This document shows positions 8,774-17,218 of a stretch of 64,000 nt of DNA, piece after piece. The DNA lies in the NCBI RefSeq assembly GCF_014195325.1, contig NZ_JACIBK010000018.1, forward strand, positions 1 through 64,000, written 5' to 3'. Under the pieces are notes generated by a model. It was given only the letters and a program-made list of their open reading frames with translations, was not told the origin of the DNA and searched no databases. Source of the stretch: Rhizobium sp. BK650 (lineage in GTDB: Bacteria; Pseudomonadota; Alphaproteobacteria; Rhizobiales; Rhizobiaceae). A program made the translations under genes and the position numbers. Position 1 is the stretch's first letter. Each line of letters begins with the position of its first letter.

Positions 8774-9049
8774 TCATGCCCGGTCATAGGTGAAGGACGT
8801 CAAGAGCGTCGTCACGAAATTGCTGGCTCGTTCCTTGACCAGCATCTCGGTCCACTCGTTGGTGCCGCGAAGCCTCAAATCTGTCTGGATGCTGTCGACG
8901 GCCGCTTCTTCGATGCGCTTGATGTGGGAGCTGAAGGCCGCTTCACCAGCACCATGGTACATGTCCCGTATGACCATGCGCAGGATTTCCTGGATCGCTA
9001 TCTGCCAGGCGGTATTGATTGCCTGCAGCTCGTTCGTGTCCGGTGCCAT
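8774..9049 (-). CDS. Conserved-looking hypothetical protein, 91 aa
   Basis: Predicted soluble 91-residue, mostly helical protein (MAPDTNELQAINTAWQIAIQ, then EILRMVIRDMYHGAGEAAFS). The ATG at 9049 follows AGGAG with a seven-base gap, a strong start. I do not recognise a named domain. Codon use and regular helix patterning suggest a real gene. It lies downstream of the DUF6481 gene on the same strand, separated by about 100 bp, and upstream of the dead kinase. Confidence 0.6.
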   Translation of the reverse strand: MAPDTNELQAINTAWQIAIQEILRMVIRDMYHGAGEAAFSSHIKRIEEAAVDSIQTDLRLRGTNEWTEMLVKERASNFVTTLLTSFTYDRA

Positions 9050-9146
9050 GAAAGGCTCCTAAAGAATGAGTAAGTTCGAGCGCGACTGTATATCACGCCC
9101 TGGTCTATTCCACGGCCCCATCCACTCAAAGGTGGGCGCCCGGACG

Positions 9147-9527
9147 TTAAGCCTGCCGGGCCTTGCGGGCAGCATAGCGTCTGTCCCGCTCAGCCTTGCG
9201 GGCTGCCTCGTCTTCAATGACACGGGATATCCGGGCATTCTCGGCAGACTGTCGCGCCTCAATCTCGGCCGCGGCGGCTGCCTCGATGGCTGCCTGCTCT
9301 TGCGCCGCAAGAGTTTCGAGCCGGGTGCGCTCCTCGACTTTCAGTCGTTCTCGTTCCGCGCGGCGCGCTTCGCGGGCTTCGACAAGCAAGATGCGCTCCG
9401 CCTGCCTGGCAGCTTGTGATGGCTCTGCCGCCGTCTTTGCTGCTCGGTATGCGATGAGAAGAGCTGCTTTGGCGTCCGCAGCAGCGGAGCGTCGGTCGGT
9501 GAGTTCGTTGTTTCTGGCGTGTCTCAA
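9147..9527 (-). CDS. DUF6481-family protein
   Basis: Predicted 126-residue, highly charged, Ala/Arg/Glu-rich, almost entirely helical protein. The pattern NNELTDRRSAAADAKAALL, AARQAERILLVEAREARRAE, ENARISRVIEDEAARKAERD and the closing RRYAARKARQA is typical of DUF6481, a family of unknown function common in Rhizobiales. No ATG is available at the expected start; TTG at 9527 (giving LRHARNNELTDRR) fits the family's N-terminus. The frame is open further upstream but overlaps the neighbouring gene. It follows the 9557-9781 gene closely and is likely co-transcribed. A decayed copy lies at about 7440-7770. Confidence 0.7.
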   Translation of the reverse strand: MRHARNNELTDRRSAAADAKAALLIAYRAAKTAAEPSQAARQAERILLVEAREARRAERERLKVEERTRLETLAAQEQAAIEAAAAAEIEARQSAENARISRVIEDEAARKAERDRRYAARKARQA

Positions 9528-9556
9528 ATCTATATCTGACTTTGCGTTTGGGATGA

Positions 9557-9781
9557 TCAGCGGGACTTCGATCGTTTGGCAAGCAGCGCGGATGTTGCGG
9601 AGATCCGGCCAGCTTGCTCCTTGGCGAGCCGCGCTTCGCGCAGCCTGATGGTCTTGGCATCGCGCTCCTGAGCGATCGATGCGAGCTCTTCCGCCGCATT
9701 GTTCTTCGCGAAAAACTCGGTCTGGAGATTTCCGAAGGCTGCCTCGGCCTGCTGGCGAGATTTGCTGTATGTCTCTGTCAT
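9557..9781 (-). CDS. Small helical protein upstream of DUF6481 gene
   Basis: Predicted 74-residue charged, helical protein (MTETYSKSRQQAEAAFGNLQ, then TEFFAKNNAAEELASIAQER, ending LLAKRSKSR). The ATG at 9781 follows AGGA at good spacing. It lies about 30 bp upstream of the DUF6481 start in the same orientation, and the end of this gene also appears in the decayed copy near 7650, so the two genes appear to form a unit. Short proteins of this type are common in rhizobia; function unknown. Confidence 0.65.
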   Translation of the reverse strand: MTETYSKSRQQAEAAFGNLQTEFFAKNNAAEELASIAQERDAKTIRLREARLAKEQAGRISATSALLAKRSKSR

Positions 9782-9812
9782 AGAATATCCTAAGCCATGA
9801 GGCCAAACGAAA

Positions 9813-9837
9813 GAGGCCAGGCGAACTGCCTGGCCTC
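9813..9837 (-). terminator. Rho-independent terminator downstream of csp gene
   Basis: Perfect 10-bp inverted repeat GAGGCCAGGC / GCCTGGCCTC with a five-base loop. On the minus strand it is followed by TTTCGTTT, so it fits termination of the cold-shock gene that ends at 9900 on that strand. Confidence 0.75.
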
Positions 9838-9899
9838 AAACTGATACATTGCTTCCGGCAGTGCCAGTACATCCGTGGTCAAGGGAAGCAGGATATCGA

Positions 9900-10109
9900 T
9901 TAAGCGGACTGCAGATTGCAGGCCGACATCTTGCCGGACTTACGATCGCGCTCGAGTTCGAAGCCGATCTTCTGGCCTTCGACGAGTTCGCGCATTCCGG
10001 CGCGCTCGACAGCCGAGATGTGAACGAAGGCGTCAGCGCCGCCGTCATCAGGCTGGATAAAGCCAAAGCCCTTGGTGGAATTAAACCATTTTACTGTGCC
10101 AGTGGTCAT
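9900..10109 (-). CDS. Cold-shock protein, CspA family
   Basis: Predicted 69-residue single-domain cold-shock protein, a nucleic-acid chaperone that binds single-stranded RNA and DNA. It contains the RNP1 motif KGFGFI near residue 15 and the RNP2-like DAFVHIS near residue 30, after the typical start MTTGTVKWFNSTKGFGFIQP. The ATG at 10109 is preferred over TTG at 10124 because the family starts there and AAGGG lies upstream. The sequence before the start is long and gene-free, compatible with a regulated leader. A terminator follows at 9813-9837. A stand-alone gene. Confidence 0.93.
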   Translation of the reverse strand: MTTGTVKWFNSTKGFGFIQPDDGGADAFVHISAVERAGMRELVEGQKIGFELERDRKSGKMSACNLQSA

Positions 10110-10624
10110 GATGAACCCTTTCAAGCATAAAGTTGATAAACTGCGAAGCTCACGCCACGCAGACGAAAACCGACTATTTTTGAAAGGGAAGTTCGCTTAA
10201 AGCACGGTGCCAATCGCGCGGTAGACAAAGCTCGGCAAGCAAAAGATCGATGAACGATGTATATGGCAGGAGAGCGGGCTCGTCAACGGTTAGTTTTCAG
10301 AGACCGCGCTGTTCTTCTTATGGTTGCGCTTTCGCGAAAGACCCGCGTCCGGCAGCGCGTCAGAGCGACGGTCCTTACCAGACCCCTCCAGCGCTCGTTT
10401 CAGATCATCGATGCCGCGCGTCCAAGCAAGGTCTTTTTGAAACAGGCAGCGACATCGAAACTCGGGCTGTAGCGGAACTGAAGATAATCAAGCCGCGCTG
10501 AGACGGTCGATCGTAGCCATCGTCACCGCCATTGCAGCCAAGGACGATGGGGAGAGGGGCCATTTCGGAGGGGATAATCAAGCGACCGGCGCGCAGCGAT
10601 GATGCATCTCGTTCATCCATCGCG
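10110..10624. other. Gene-free stretch upstream of csp gene
   Basis: About 515 bases without a supported gene. It must contain the csp promoter and leader. A minus-strand frame near 10340-10480 (FQKDLAWTRGIDDLKRALEG) looks slightly protein-like but has stops on both sides and no start; possibly a remnant. Confidence 0.45.
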
Positions 10625-11038
10625 TCACCGCTCTTCAAGACTGATCTCGGCGGCATCCGGGACTGTCACAGCTAGAATATCCTGAATGGCCTTGCGCCGG
10701 GGCGCAGGAACGCTCGGCGATGCCGCAAGCGACTTCTGGATCGCCGACTTCAATCGATCGGCGGTCGACGCCAGTTTCGCTTCCGCGCGCGCCCGCAGAT
10801 CGTCCGCAGTATCGCCGGATTTAGCGTTCGATGCCGGCCCCGTTTTCCTTGTCCTCGATACTGATCGTCGCGGAACGGATCGCGCGATCTTCTTTTCCGC
10901 GACTTCAGGCTCGGGCTGCCCGTCCGTTGTGGCCAACATCTCCAAGCCGGCTTTCACAAATCTCTCGCCGGACGACACCGACGTAGAATCGTATTCCTGC
11001 GTCGTTGCCGGCACAGGCAGCGCCGTGACAAACTCCAC
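10625..11038 (-). CDS. Hypothetical protein, 137 aa
   Basis: Predicted soluble protein starting at GTG (11038) directly after an in-frame TAG, so the start is constrained. The middle is basic and Ser/Arg-rich (KKIARSVPRRSVSRTRKTG) and the second half is helical (ADDLRARAEAKLASTADRLK), ending PDAAEISLEER. No recognised domain and only a weak ribosome binding site. Regular composition makes a real gene plausible; it may also be the tail of something longer, because a TraG-like remnant lies directly upstream. Confidence 0.42.
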   Translation of the reverse strand: MEFVTALPVPATTQEYDSTSVSSGERFVKAGLEMLATTDGQPEPEVAEKKIARSVPRRSVSRTRKTGPASNAKSGDTADDLRARAEAKLASTADRLKSAIQKSLAASPSVPAPRRKAIQDILAVTVPDAAEISLEER

Positions 11039-11084
11039 CTATGAAACATCAACAAGGTGCCCGCCCGCAATATCTGCGGCATGC

Positions 11085-11262
11085 TTGAACGGCTAGGTGG
11101 CATGATACCGAAGTTTCCGGCCAAAAATCGGCGGCTGGCTTCGACGAGCAGAATCATCGGATCCTCCGGCATCTGTCGCACCTCTTGCGACATCATCAGA
11201 TCCCGCTCGCGGATCTGCTCGACCTTTGTCCAGCGCGGCAATCCCAGCAGCTCAAGCGTGCG
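11085..11262 (-). pseudogene. Possible TraG/VirD4-type coupling-protein C-terminal remnant
   Basis: A minus-strand frame contains RTLELLGLPRWTKVEQIRER, then a methionine-rich link and EVRQMPEDPMILLVEASR. This resembles the tail of TraG/VirD4-type coupling proteins, where a motif like TPDEIRRMPEDEQI-L-V is followed by residues such as PIRAKKIRY. The sequence degrades after the match and no ATPase domain is present. If correct, it marks lost conjugation genes. Confidence 0.4.
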
Positions 11263-11490
11263 CGACTCCGATTGATAGGCCAATCCTGTCCTGCTGCAGA
11301 CGAGGGAAGAAACCAAAATCTGGATGCGGGCCCCTTGGGACGGGGCGAAGGACCTCGCTCGACCACTGCCGAACGATGCGCTGATCATTTTGTCGCGCGA
11401 ACGCTACGGTCCATCGATCGTAACGAAGTCTGGCGAGCCGGTGGAACAAGACAGTCTATTGTAATCTACTGGCCTTCCGGCCGACTTCGT

Positions 11491-12291
11491 TCACTTCGCC
11501 TTTCGCTTCTTGAGCGGTACGTCGGCCAATTCGATCCAGACGGGGGCATGGTCGCTCGTGTGCTCCCATCCGCGCACATGCCTGGCGACCTCCGCCTTCA
11601 ATAGCCTTGCCGCCGCCTCGGTGCTCAGCAGGAAATGGTCGATCCGCAGCCCGGCGTCGCGGGCATAGGCATTACGAAAATAGTCCCAGAACGTGTAGAT
11701 ACGTTCGTCCGGGTGCAGGTGGCGCAGAGCATCCGTCCAACCTTGGTCGACGAGTTTCCGATATGCTTCCCGGACTTCAACGCGGAACAATGCGTCGTTC
11801 GTCCAGCGCTCCGGCTTGTAGACGTCGATCTCCGTCGGCATGACATTGTAGTCGCCCACGAGCACGACCGGAACTTCCAGTTCGAGGAGCTCAGCCGCAT
11901 AGTCATGCAGCCTTTTGAACCAGCGGAGTTTGTAGTCGAATTTCGGGCCGGGGTATGGATTCCCGTTCGGGAGATAAAGCCCTCCAATGACGATCCCGTC
12001 GACGATGGCCTCGATGTAGCGGCTGTGCTCGTCTTCGGGTTTGCCCGGCAGACCTTTTCTCGTGAGGTGGGGTTCCTGCCCTCTTGCCAGGATTGCGACG
12101 CCGTTCCAGGACTTCTGGCCCTGCCAGACGGCCCCGTACCCCGCTGCCTCGATCGCCTTGATCGGAAACTTTTCCTGCGGCGCCTTCAGCTCCTGGAGGC
12201 AGACGACGTCCGGCGCGGCCTCATCCAACCATCTGAGGAGGACTTTAAGCCGGCCGTTGACGCCGTTGACGTTATAGGTCGCAAGCTTCAC
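11491..12291 (-). CDS. xthA: Exodeoxyribonuclease III-like AP endonuclease
   Basis: Predicted 266-residue enzyme of the exonuclease III/AP endonuclease family, which cuts DNA at abasic sites and removes 3' blocks in base-excision repair. Motifs: MKLATYNVNGVNGR at the start, LQELKAP with metal-binding Glu34, VGDYNVMPTEIDV in the middle with catalytic Asp and Asn, and HTSDHAPVWIEL near the C-terminus with the catalytic Asp-His pair. Length matches the family. The start is GTG at 12291, three bases after the stop of the DUF3606 gene, so translation is probably coupled. Chromosomal xthA usually exists elsewhere in such genomes, so this may be an accessory copy; the symbol follows family similarity. 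Confidence 0.88.
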   Translation of the reverse strand: MKLATYNVNGVNGRLKVLLRWLDEAAPDVVCLQELKAPQEKFPIKAIEAAGYGAVWQGQKSWNGVAILARGQEPHLTRKGLPGKPEDEHSRYIEAIVDGIVIGGLYLPNGNPYPGPKFDYKLRWFKRLHDYAAELLELEVPVVLVGDYNVMPTEIDVYKPERWTNDALFRVEVREAYRKLVDQGWTDALRHLHPDERIYTFWDYFRNAYARDAGLRIDHFLLSTEAAARLLKAEVARHVRGWEHTSDHAPVWIELADVPLKKRKAK

Positions 12292-12294
12292 GGC

Positions 12295-12471
12295 TCAGTG
12301 TCGGCCAATTTCCTGCTCGACTTTCTTGCCAGAGTCGCCGGCGCTCTTCACGGCCTTCTTGACCGTGCCCTTGGAGACGCCTTCCTTCTTCGCCTCGTAG
12401 CGGACTTCATGATCATGCCCGCCAGCGACCTTGGCTCTATCCTGTGCTCTGCCTCGGGGAGTCGTTGCCAT
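12295..12471 (-). CDS. DUF3606-family small protein
   Basis: Predicted 58-residue basic protein (MATTPRGRAQDRAKVAGGHD, EVRYEAKKEGVSKGTVKKAV, ending KKVEQEIGRH). The sequence follows the DUF3606 pattern of an RVAG/VAG turn, a helix ending in a GVSK turn and a final helix. The ATG at 12471 follows AGGAGAACCCCCA. The gene ends three bases before the exonuclease III start, so the two form an operon. A DUF3606-like gene with a premature stop lies at 50971-51165. Function unknown; possibly nucleic-acid linked given the neighbour. Confidence 0.7.
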   Translation of the reverse strand: MATTPRGRAQDRAKVAGGHDHEVRYEAKKEGVSKGTVKKAVKSAGDSGKKVEQEIGRH

Positions 12472-12552
12472 TGGGGGTTCTCCTGATGGTTTCAATCTCC
12501 GGAAAACGGAAGCAGACTCAGGAAGTTCCATACTTGTTGGTGCGAGAATTCC

Positions 12553-13407
12553 TCAAGATCGCAACGCGGCGGCGACCAGGCTCTGCATCGAAGTGGTCGG
12601 CCGACCGATCAGCCGGCCTAACGCACCACCGTCGTCAAACAGCGCCCCGCGCGAGGCAGCGGCGTCGGCATCGGCCAGAAGAGCGGCTAGATCGGCGGGC
12701 AGCCCAGCGCCCGTCAGGACATCACGATAGGCAACCTCGGACAGGTCGTTGTAAATGATCGTCTTGCCCGACTGGCGCGAGACCTCTGCGGCAAGCTCGG
12801 CAAGGGTAAAGGCCTGGTCGGCTGCAAGCTCATAGGTCTTCCCGGCATGCCCACCAGTCGCCAGCACCGCAGCTGCGGCCTCGGCATAGTCCTGCCGGGC
12901 CGCGGACGAGAAGCGCCCACCCTTCGCGGCGCCGACGAAGGCGCCGTGCTCAAGCGCTGGAGGGAGCGCCATGAGGTGGTTTTCGGTGTACCAGCCATTG
13001 CGTAGGATCACCGCGGGCAGTCCCGAGGCCGCGATGACCTCCTCTGTCTGGCGATGCTCGATTGCGAGCCTTGCCGGCGACGTGTCGGCATGCAGCATGC
13101 TCGTGTAGGCGATCAGCGAAACCCCAGCCTGCGTGGCCGCGTCGATCACGGCCCGATGACGAGGCAAGCGGCCTGTGACTTCGGTCGAGGAAATCAGCAG
13201 CAGTTTCTCCACCCCGGCCAGCGCCGGACCAAGCGTCTCGGGGCGGCTATAATCCGCCTCATGCACGATCACCCCGCGTTCAGCCAGATCGCCGGCCTTT
13301 GCCGGATTGCGAACCGCCGCGACAATCCGGTTGGCGGGAATGGTTTTCAGCAGCGCCTCGATCACGAGGCGGCCAAGTTGTCCTGTTGCTCCAGTTACTG
13401 CGTACAT
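12553..13407 (-). CDS. NmrA-like SDR, QorB/YtfG-type NAD(P)H:quinone oxidoreductase
   Basis: Predicted 284-residue atypical short-chain dehydrogenase. The N-terminus MYAVTGATGQLGRLVIEALL has the NAD(P)-binding TGATGQLG loop, and the following pattern (AAVRNPAKAGDLAERGVIVH, EADYSRPETL) matches the NmrA/QorB group that reduces quinones or acts as a redox sensor. Length equals the family's. It diverges from the HxlR regulator at 13541-13888 with an operator-like inverted repeat between them, the same layout as ytfG-ytfH in E. coli. That context supports a role in quinone or electrophile stress, which is inference. Confidence 0.82.
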   Translation of the reverse strand: MYAVTGATGQLGRLVIEALLKTIPANRIVAAVRNPAKAGDLAERGVIVHEADYSRPETLGPALAGVEKLLLISSTEVTGRLPRHRAVIDAATQAGVSLIAYTSMLHADTSPARLAIEHRQTEEVIAASGLPAVILRNGWYTENHLMALPPALEHGAFVGAAKGGRFSSAARQDYAEAAAAVLATGGHAGKTYELAADQAFTLAELAAEVSRQSGKTIIYNDLSEVAYRDVLTGAGLPADLAALLADADAAASRGALFDDGGALGRLIGRPTTSMQSLVAAALRS

Positions 13408-13459
13408 AGGTCACCCATTTCTTGGTTGTGGGATGGAAGAGCCTCTGAATATCGACCAT

Positions 13460-13512
13460 CGTTACCAATGGAAACCACGTATCTTGTGGTAACGTTCATT
13501 TTCCGGTAACCA
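13460..13512. promoter_or_regulatory. Inverted repeat between qorB-like and hxlR-like genes
   Basis: CGTTACCA at 13460-13467 is perfectly mirrored by TGGTAACG at 13487-13494, and a third GGTAACCA copy lies at 13505-13512. These sit in the 133-bp gap between divergent genes and are likely binding sites for the HxlR-type regulator. Confidence 0.5.
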
Positions 13513-13540
13513 ACTGGAAACTGCCAGCCAAGGAAGCGTG

Positions 13541-13888
13541 ATGGTCCTTAAAGTGCGAAAGAAGGTGATGGAGCTCCCCGGCTGTCCAATGTCGAAATGC
13601 ATGGATCTGCTCGGCGGTTGCTGGACGCCGGAGGTGCTCTGGTCTCTCAGTGAAGGCCCACGCCGGTTTTCGGAACTGCGCCGGGACAATCCACTCATTT
13701 CGGCGAAAGTGATGACGAGCAGGCTGCGGGATCTAGAACAACGCGGCGTCCTCACGCGTAAGGTGATGCCAACATCCCCGCCGACAGTGGAATATGAGTT
13801 GTCTGAATTGGGAAAGGCACTGCTCCCGGCGATCAGGTCCATCGTCGAAGTCGGGACCCGCCTCCTGTTGCGCGATTCGAGGTCTTGA
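13541..13888 (+). CDS. HxlR-family transcriptional regulator
   Basis: Predicted 115-residue winged-helix regulator. It shows the HxlR signature LPGCPMSKCMDLLGGCWTPE, where the family normally has C-P-(V/M) and a W-x-x-x-(I/V)-L helix, followed by EGPRRFSELRRDNPLISAKV (recognition region) and the wing VMPTSPPTVEYELSELGKAL. Three cysteines near the N-terminus (15, 20, 27) suggest redox or electrophile sensing as in QorR/YodB-type members. ATG at 13541 is chosen because AGGA lies six bases upstream; GTG at 13538 is the alternative. It diverges from the quinone-oxidoreductase-like gene and probably represses it and itself. Confidence 0.85.
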   Translation: MVLKVRKKVMELPGCPMSKCMDLLGGCWTPEVLWSLSEGPRRFSELRRDNPLISAKVMTSRLRDLEQRGVLTRKVMPTSPPTVEYELSELGKALLPAIRSIVEVGTRLLLRDSRS

Positions 13889-14074
13889 AAGGCTAACGAA
13901 CCGGCTACCGTGGCCGACAAATCTCCTGTAAAACCCAAGCTGCATCCGATGCATATGCCATCAACGCTTCGACTGCGACCGCCTTGTGCATTTGAGCAGT
14001 GCCGCTCCAAGGACCTCGGCACACGCCAGTCACCGCGCCTTACCTGCATCTATTAACTCCCGCCTGCATCATTG

Positions 14075-14965
14075 CCCTTAAATTGCTGGCTTTGCGATCT
14101 CCTCGCAGAACGCAACAAAGGCCTCGACTTTGGTCAGGCGGCAAGCGCCGGGAGGGCCGGACAGCGTAAGGAGGAAAGGTCTCGCAAAGCCAATCAGGGA
14201 AAAGCCCGACCAATGTCCCGGCAACCAGATGATCTGCGACTGCAAAGGCCAGCACCTGAGCTATCCCCAGTCCTGCCAGACACGCTTCAACCATCGTATC
14301 CGGGTCGTGAAGGTGAATTGACCGCTCGTCTTCACCATGACCGTCTCGGGAGATTGCTGAAACTCCCACTCGAACGGCCTGCCTCACTGTGGGTCCACGA
14401 ACTGGGTGCATTCGTCGGTGACGAGGTCCATCGGCCTTTGAGGACGCCCCTTCGTCACGAGATACCTTCGCGAGGCGACTGTCAGCACGCGCGTTTCCAG
14501 CAGCAAGCGTGATGACATGGTGGAGTCCGGCTGCGAACCGAAACGGATCGCCACATCAGCGCCATCGGCGACCAGATCGCCACCATCCTGTTGCGGGACA
14601 AGGGTAAGCCGAAGCTGTGAGTAACGGGCCGCAAATTCCGGCAGACGAGGTGCCAGCACGTTTCGGGCAAAGATTGGGTTCACGCTTGCCCGGAGCAAGC
14701 CTTGAACTTGACCCACCGCGCCCGCTGCCAGACTTGCCGCCTCTTCGATCCCGCAGAGATGAGGAGCGGCAAGCTCGTAAAGCCGCGCCCCCTCATTGGT
14801 AAGCCTCAAGGATCGCGTGCTCCGGTCAAGGAGCCGCACACCGATTCGCTCTTCGAGCCGTGGCACCGAACGGCTCACCCCGATGCTGTGAGACCCATGA
14901 TTTCGCCGGCGCGCGTGAAACTGCCGCTCTCCACCACGCTTGCGAGAACGGTCGAGGGGGCTTTC
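14075..14965 (-). pseudogene. LysR-family regulator, frameshifted
   Basis: Three minus-strand frames reconstruct one LysR-type regulator. The first holds the start of the helix-turn-helix (VLASVVESGSFTRAGEIMGL), the second continues with SRSVPRLEERIGVRLLDRST and the first half of the co-inducer domain, and the third (14040-14411) has DPDTMVEACLAGLGIAQVLA and the C-terminus. Each junction (near 14878 and near 14400) corresponds to a missing base. A single-base change could be an error, but two breaks and a degraded end argue for a true pseudogene. Its former target is not evident. Confidence 0.8.
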
Positions 14966-15136
14966 TCTGTGCCGGACTCTGAGAAAACAGTGCTCCGGTT
15001 CGGGGCTACAAAAGAGGTGGCGAGCGGTGAAGACTGTGAAGCCGGCAGAGGTCTTCGCTGGACGATACGGTGCGGATACGGCACTACGATCAGCGACCTT
15101 CTTGACGATCGTTTCTCAACCTTGTTCATCTGGGCA

Positions 15137-15758
15137 ATGTTCAAACCTCCAAACGCTGCACAGATCAGAGTTTCCATCGACGAGATCGAGCCGAACGTCT
15201 GGCGACGTCTGGTCCTGCCTGTCCATTGGAACCTGGAGCAGGTGCATCTCGGAATTCAGGCCGCTTTCAACTGGTGGAATATCATCGCTATCAGTTCCGC
15301 ATCGGTGGCCTGCGGTACGGGGACGCCGAGATCCTGGCGGAGGATGCGGCTGACGACGATCCTCGTGTCTTCGATCAGACAGAGGTTCGCTTGCTGGACT
15401 TCGAGCAGGGTTCTATCTTCAACTACCATTATGATTTCGGGGAAGCTGGCGGCATACAATCATAGTCGAGGAGTTCCTGATTCTCGCTGCTACGCCAAAA
15501 CACGCGACCTGCGCCGCCGGCAAAAGAGCGAGACCACCCGAAAACGTTGGTGGCGTGTCCGGTTATGAGCGGTTCCTGGAGATAATCGCCGATCGGAAAG
15601 ATCCGGAATATGCCGAGACCATTCGTTGGTGTGGTGGCTACTTTGATCCGGAATGGTTCGACTTGTCGGTGGTGGACAAGGATGTGCGCAACGCTTTGCG
15701 CGCGAACGTCAAACGTCGCCTCTATCAACCCAAGCCGAAAGCCGTCCCGAAGAAATGA
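15137..15758 (+). pseudogene. Plasmid pRiA4b ORF-3-family protein, broken
   Basis: Plus-strand pieces in three frames match the pRiA4b ORF-3 family. The first has AAQIRVSIDEIEPNVWRRLV and HWNLEQVHLGIQAAFNWWN; the second has HRYQFRIGGLRYGDAEILAE, VRLLDFEQGSIFNYHYDFGE; the third has SGYERFLEIIADRKDPEYAE and FDPEWFDLSVVDKDVRNALR. The part between the second and third pieces, which normally holds the conserved Pro- and Gly-rich centre, is mostly missing. The family was named from an Agrobacterium rhizogenes Ri plasmid and has no firm function. Decayed gene. Confidence 0.78.
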
Positions 15759-15871
15759 GTCTGGCAAGCGCTCCAGATGGGCGCCCTGAGCGGAATCGAA
15801 CTCTCGTCGCTGTATCTATCTTCGCCGCCTCTAACCAAATCAATTGCTTGGCTTTCGAAGCTGGAGACCGC

Positions 15872-17126
15872 CTATTCTCCAAGGGGAAGTTCGATTTCTT
15901 CGCGGTTCTTTTTTGCCCCCTCGATTAGGGTCGTGCTGAACCTCTCGGCATCTTGTGCCGGCAGCATTGCCGCGCCGGCTCGAATTCCTTCTTGCCACGC
16001 AGGCCCGCGCTCCCATGCTTCGTTGTAGACAAGCGCCAAGTCAGCAGATCGCCTTGTCTGCTGTAGGGCTTCAAAGAGCAGCGCAGCTTGACGAACGTCC
16101 TTCTCGCGCTTCGCCAGCCCCTGCCCGTCAGTGTGTCGGTAGCTAGCGACTATGAGCTGTGGACCGCATACCGGGACGGATCAGGGATGACGACTGGGAC
16201 ACCGCTTCGGTGAGCAGCATTGTCCTGACGGGATCCCTTATGAGGAAGTCGAGAAAACGTAGCGGATCCGCGCTGGCGCCACCAAGGGGGATCTTCGCTG
16301 GCTGGTCGCTGTAATCATCCGAACCACGGTTCGACGTCAGGAATTCAACCCTGTAGCCCTCGGCATTCTGAAACGCGGACGAGGCCGCGGACCCCGACCG
16401 ATGCGGAACTGGCCGGAAACTGAGGTCGACGCTCTGCAGCAGTTCAACGATCGGAGGCAGACTGTCTTCAACCTCCCGACTGATGGCATAGTCCTGGGCG
16501 ATATCAGCATCGCCGGTCAGGATCGCAGCCATGGGAAGGCGGACGCCCAGCAGTCCGGAATAGCACTGAAAAGCCACGGTGCCGATGAGAACGCCCCGGA
16601 GCCGAAAAAGCCCCCCGTCAGCAAGAGCCTCGACGATATCCCCCGACATCGCGTCAGGGGCGATCATGCCCCCTTCGCGGGTCAGGGTATTTACCAAGCG
16701 CCTGCGAGCGCGTAGATCATCCTTGTCTCGCTTATGATCGGCTACGCGCTGCGCGATGTCGGGATCATCATCAGAGCCGACGTAACGACGTTTCGTACCA
16801 CCATGCCCATCTGGAATGTCGAAGTACCAGTACTTGCGCCCCTTAATATTCGCCGGGGTGAACCGACTTTCCGGAGGAAAATCGGCCGTCCAAGCGGCGC
16901 CGAGCGAGCGCTGACCCAGTTCGGCGAGCATCGTCTGATACATGAGGTCGATGGACTTCAAAAGCTCGACTCCGGGGTTATGCTGTTTTTCAAAAACAGT
17001 ATAACGATTGAAACGCTCGAACCGACGCCCGTCATCTTCGCCCGGGGTTAAGTGGCCCATATAGCTCACGAATGGTTGAAAAACGGGCCGAAGCAAACCC
17101 GCTTCAACACGACGAGGATTATTCAT
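15872..17126 (-). pseudogene. GSU2403-type nucleotidyltransferase-fold protein, frameshifted near C-terminus
   Basis: The main frame (16143-17126) gives 327 residues beginning MNNPRRVEAGLLRPVFQPF and matching large proteins annotated as GSU2403-family nucleotidyltransferase fold, with RGVLIGTVAFQCYSGLLGVR and LTGDADIAQDYAIS as the core. After DPVRTMLLTEA (about 16190) the frame is lost; a second frame continues GVPVVIPDPSRYAVHS and a third (to a stop at 15872) continues IVASYRHTDGQGLAKREKDV, then ALLFEALQQTRRSADLALVY and ends ELPLGE. Two frameshifts within 50 bases therefore remove about 110 C-terminal residues. Such proteins occur in accessory loci, some linked to nucleotidyltransferase-type toxin modules; the role here is unknown. 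Confidence 0.7.
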
Positions 17127-17218
17127 GACCGCGGCTCGAAGGTCGGCCGGCAGTTCAAGTAAACCGCCGCGCGCACCCTATCAGCCGTGACCGCCGTCGT
17201 ATTCGGTGCCGTAACCAA

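Noticed and set aside
11635..12486. 283-codon plus-strand ORF opposite the exonuclease III gene
   Set aside because: Antisense to an enzyme with full catalytic motifs.
14702..15568. 288-codon plus-strand ORF
   Set aside because: Its first half is antisense to the broken LysR gene and only its last part enters the pRiA4b ORF-3 remnant, so it is a chance fusion of frames.
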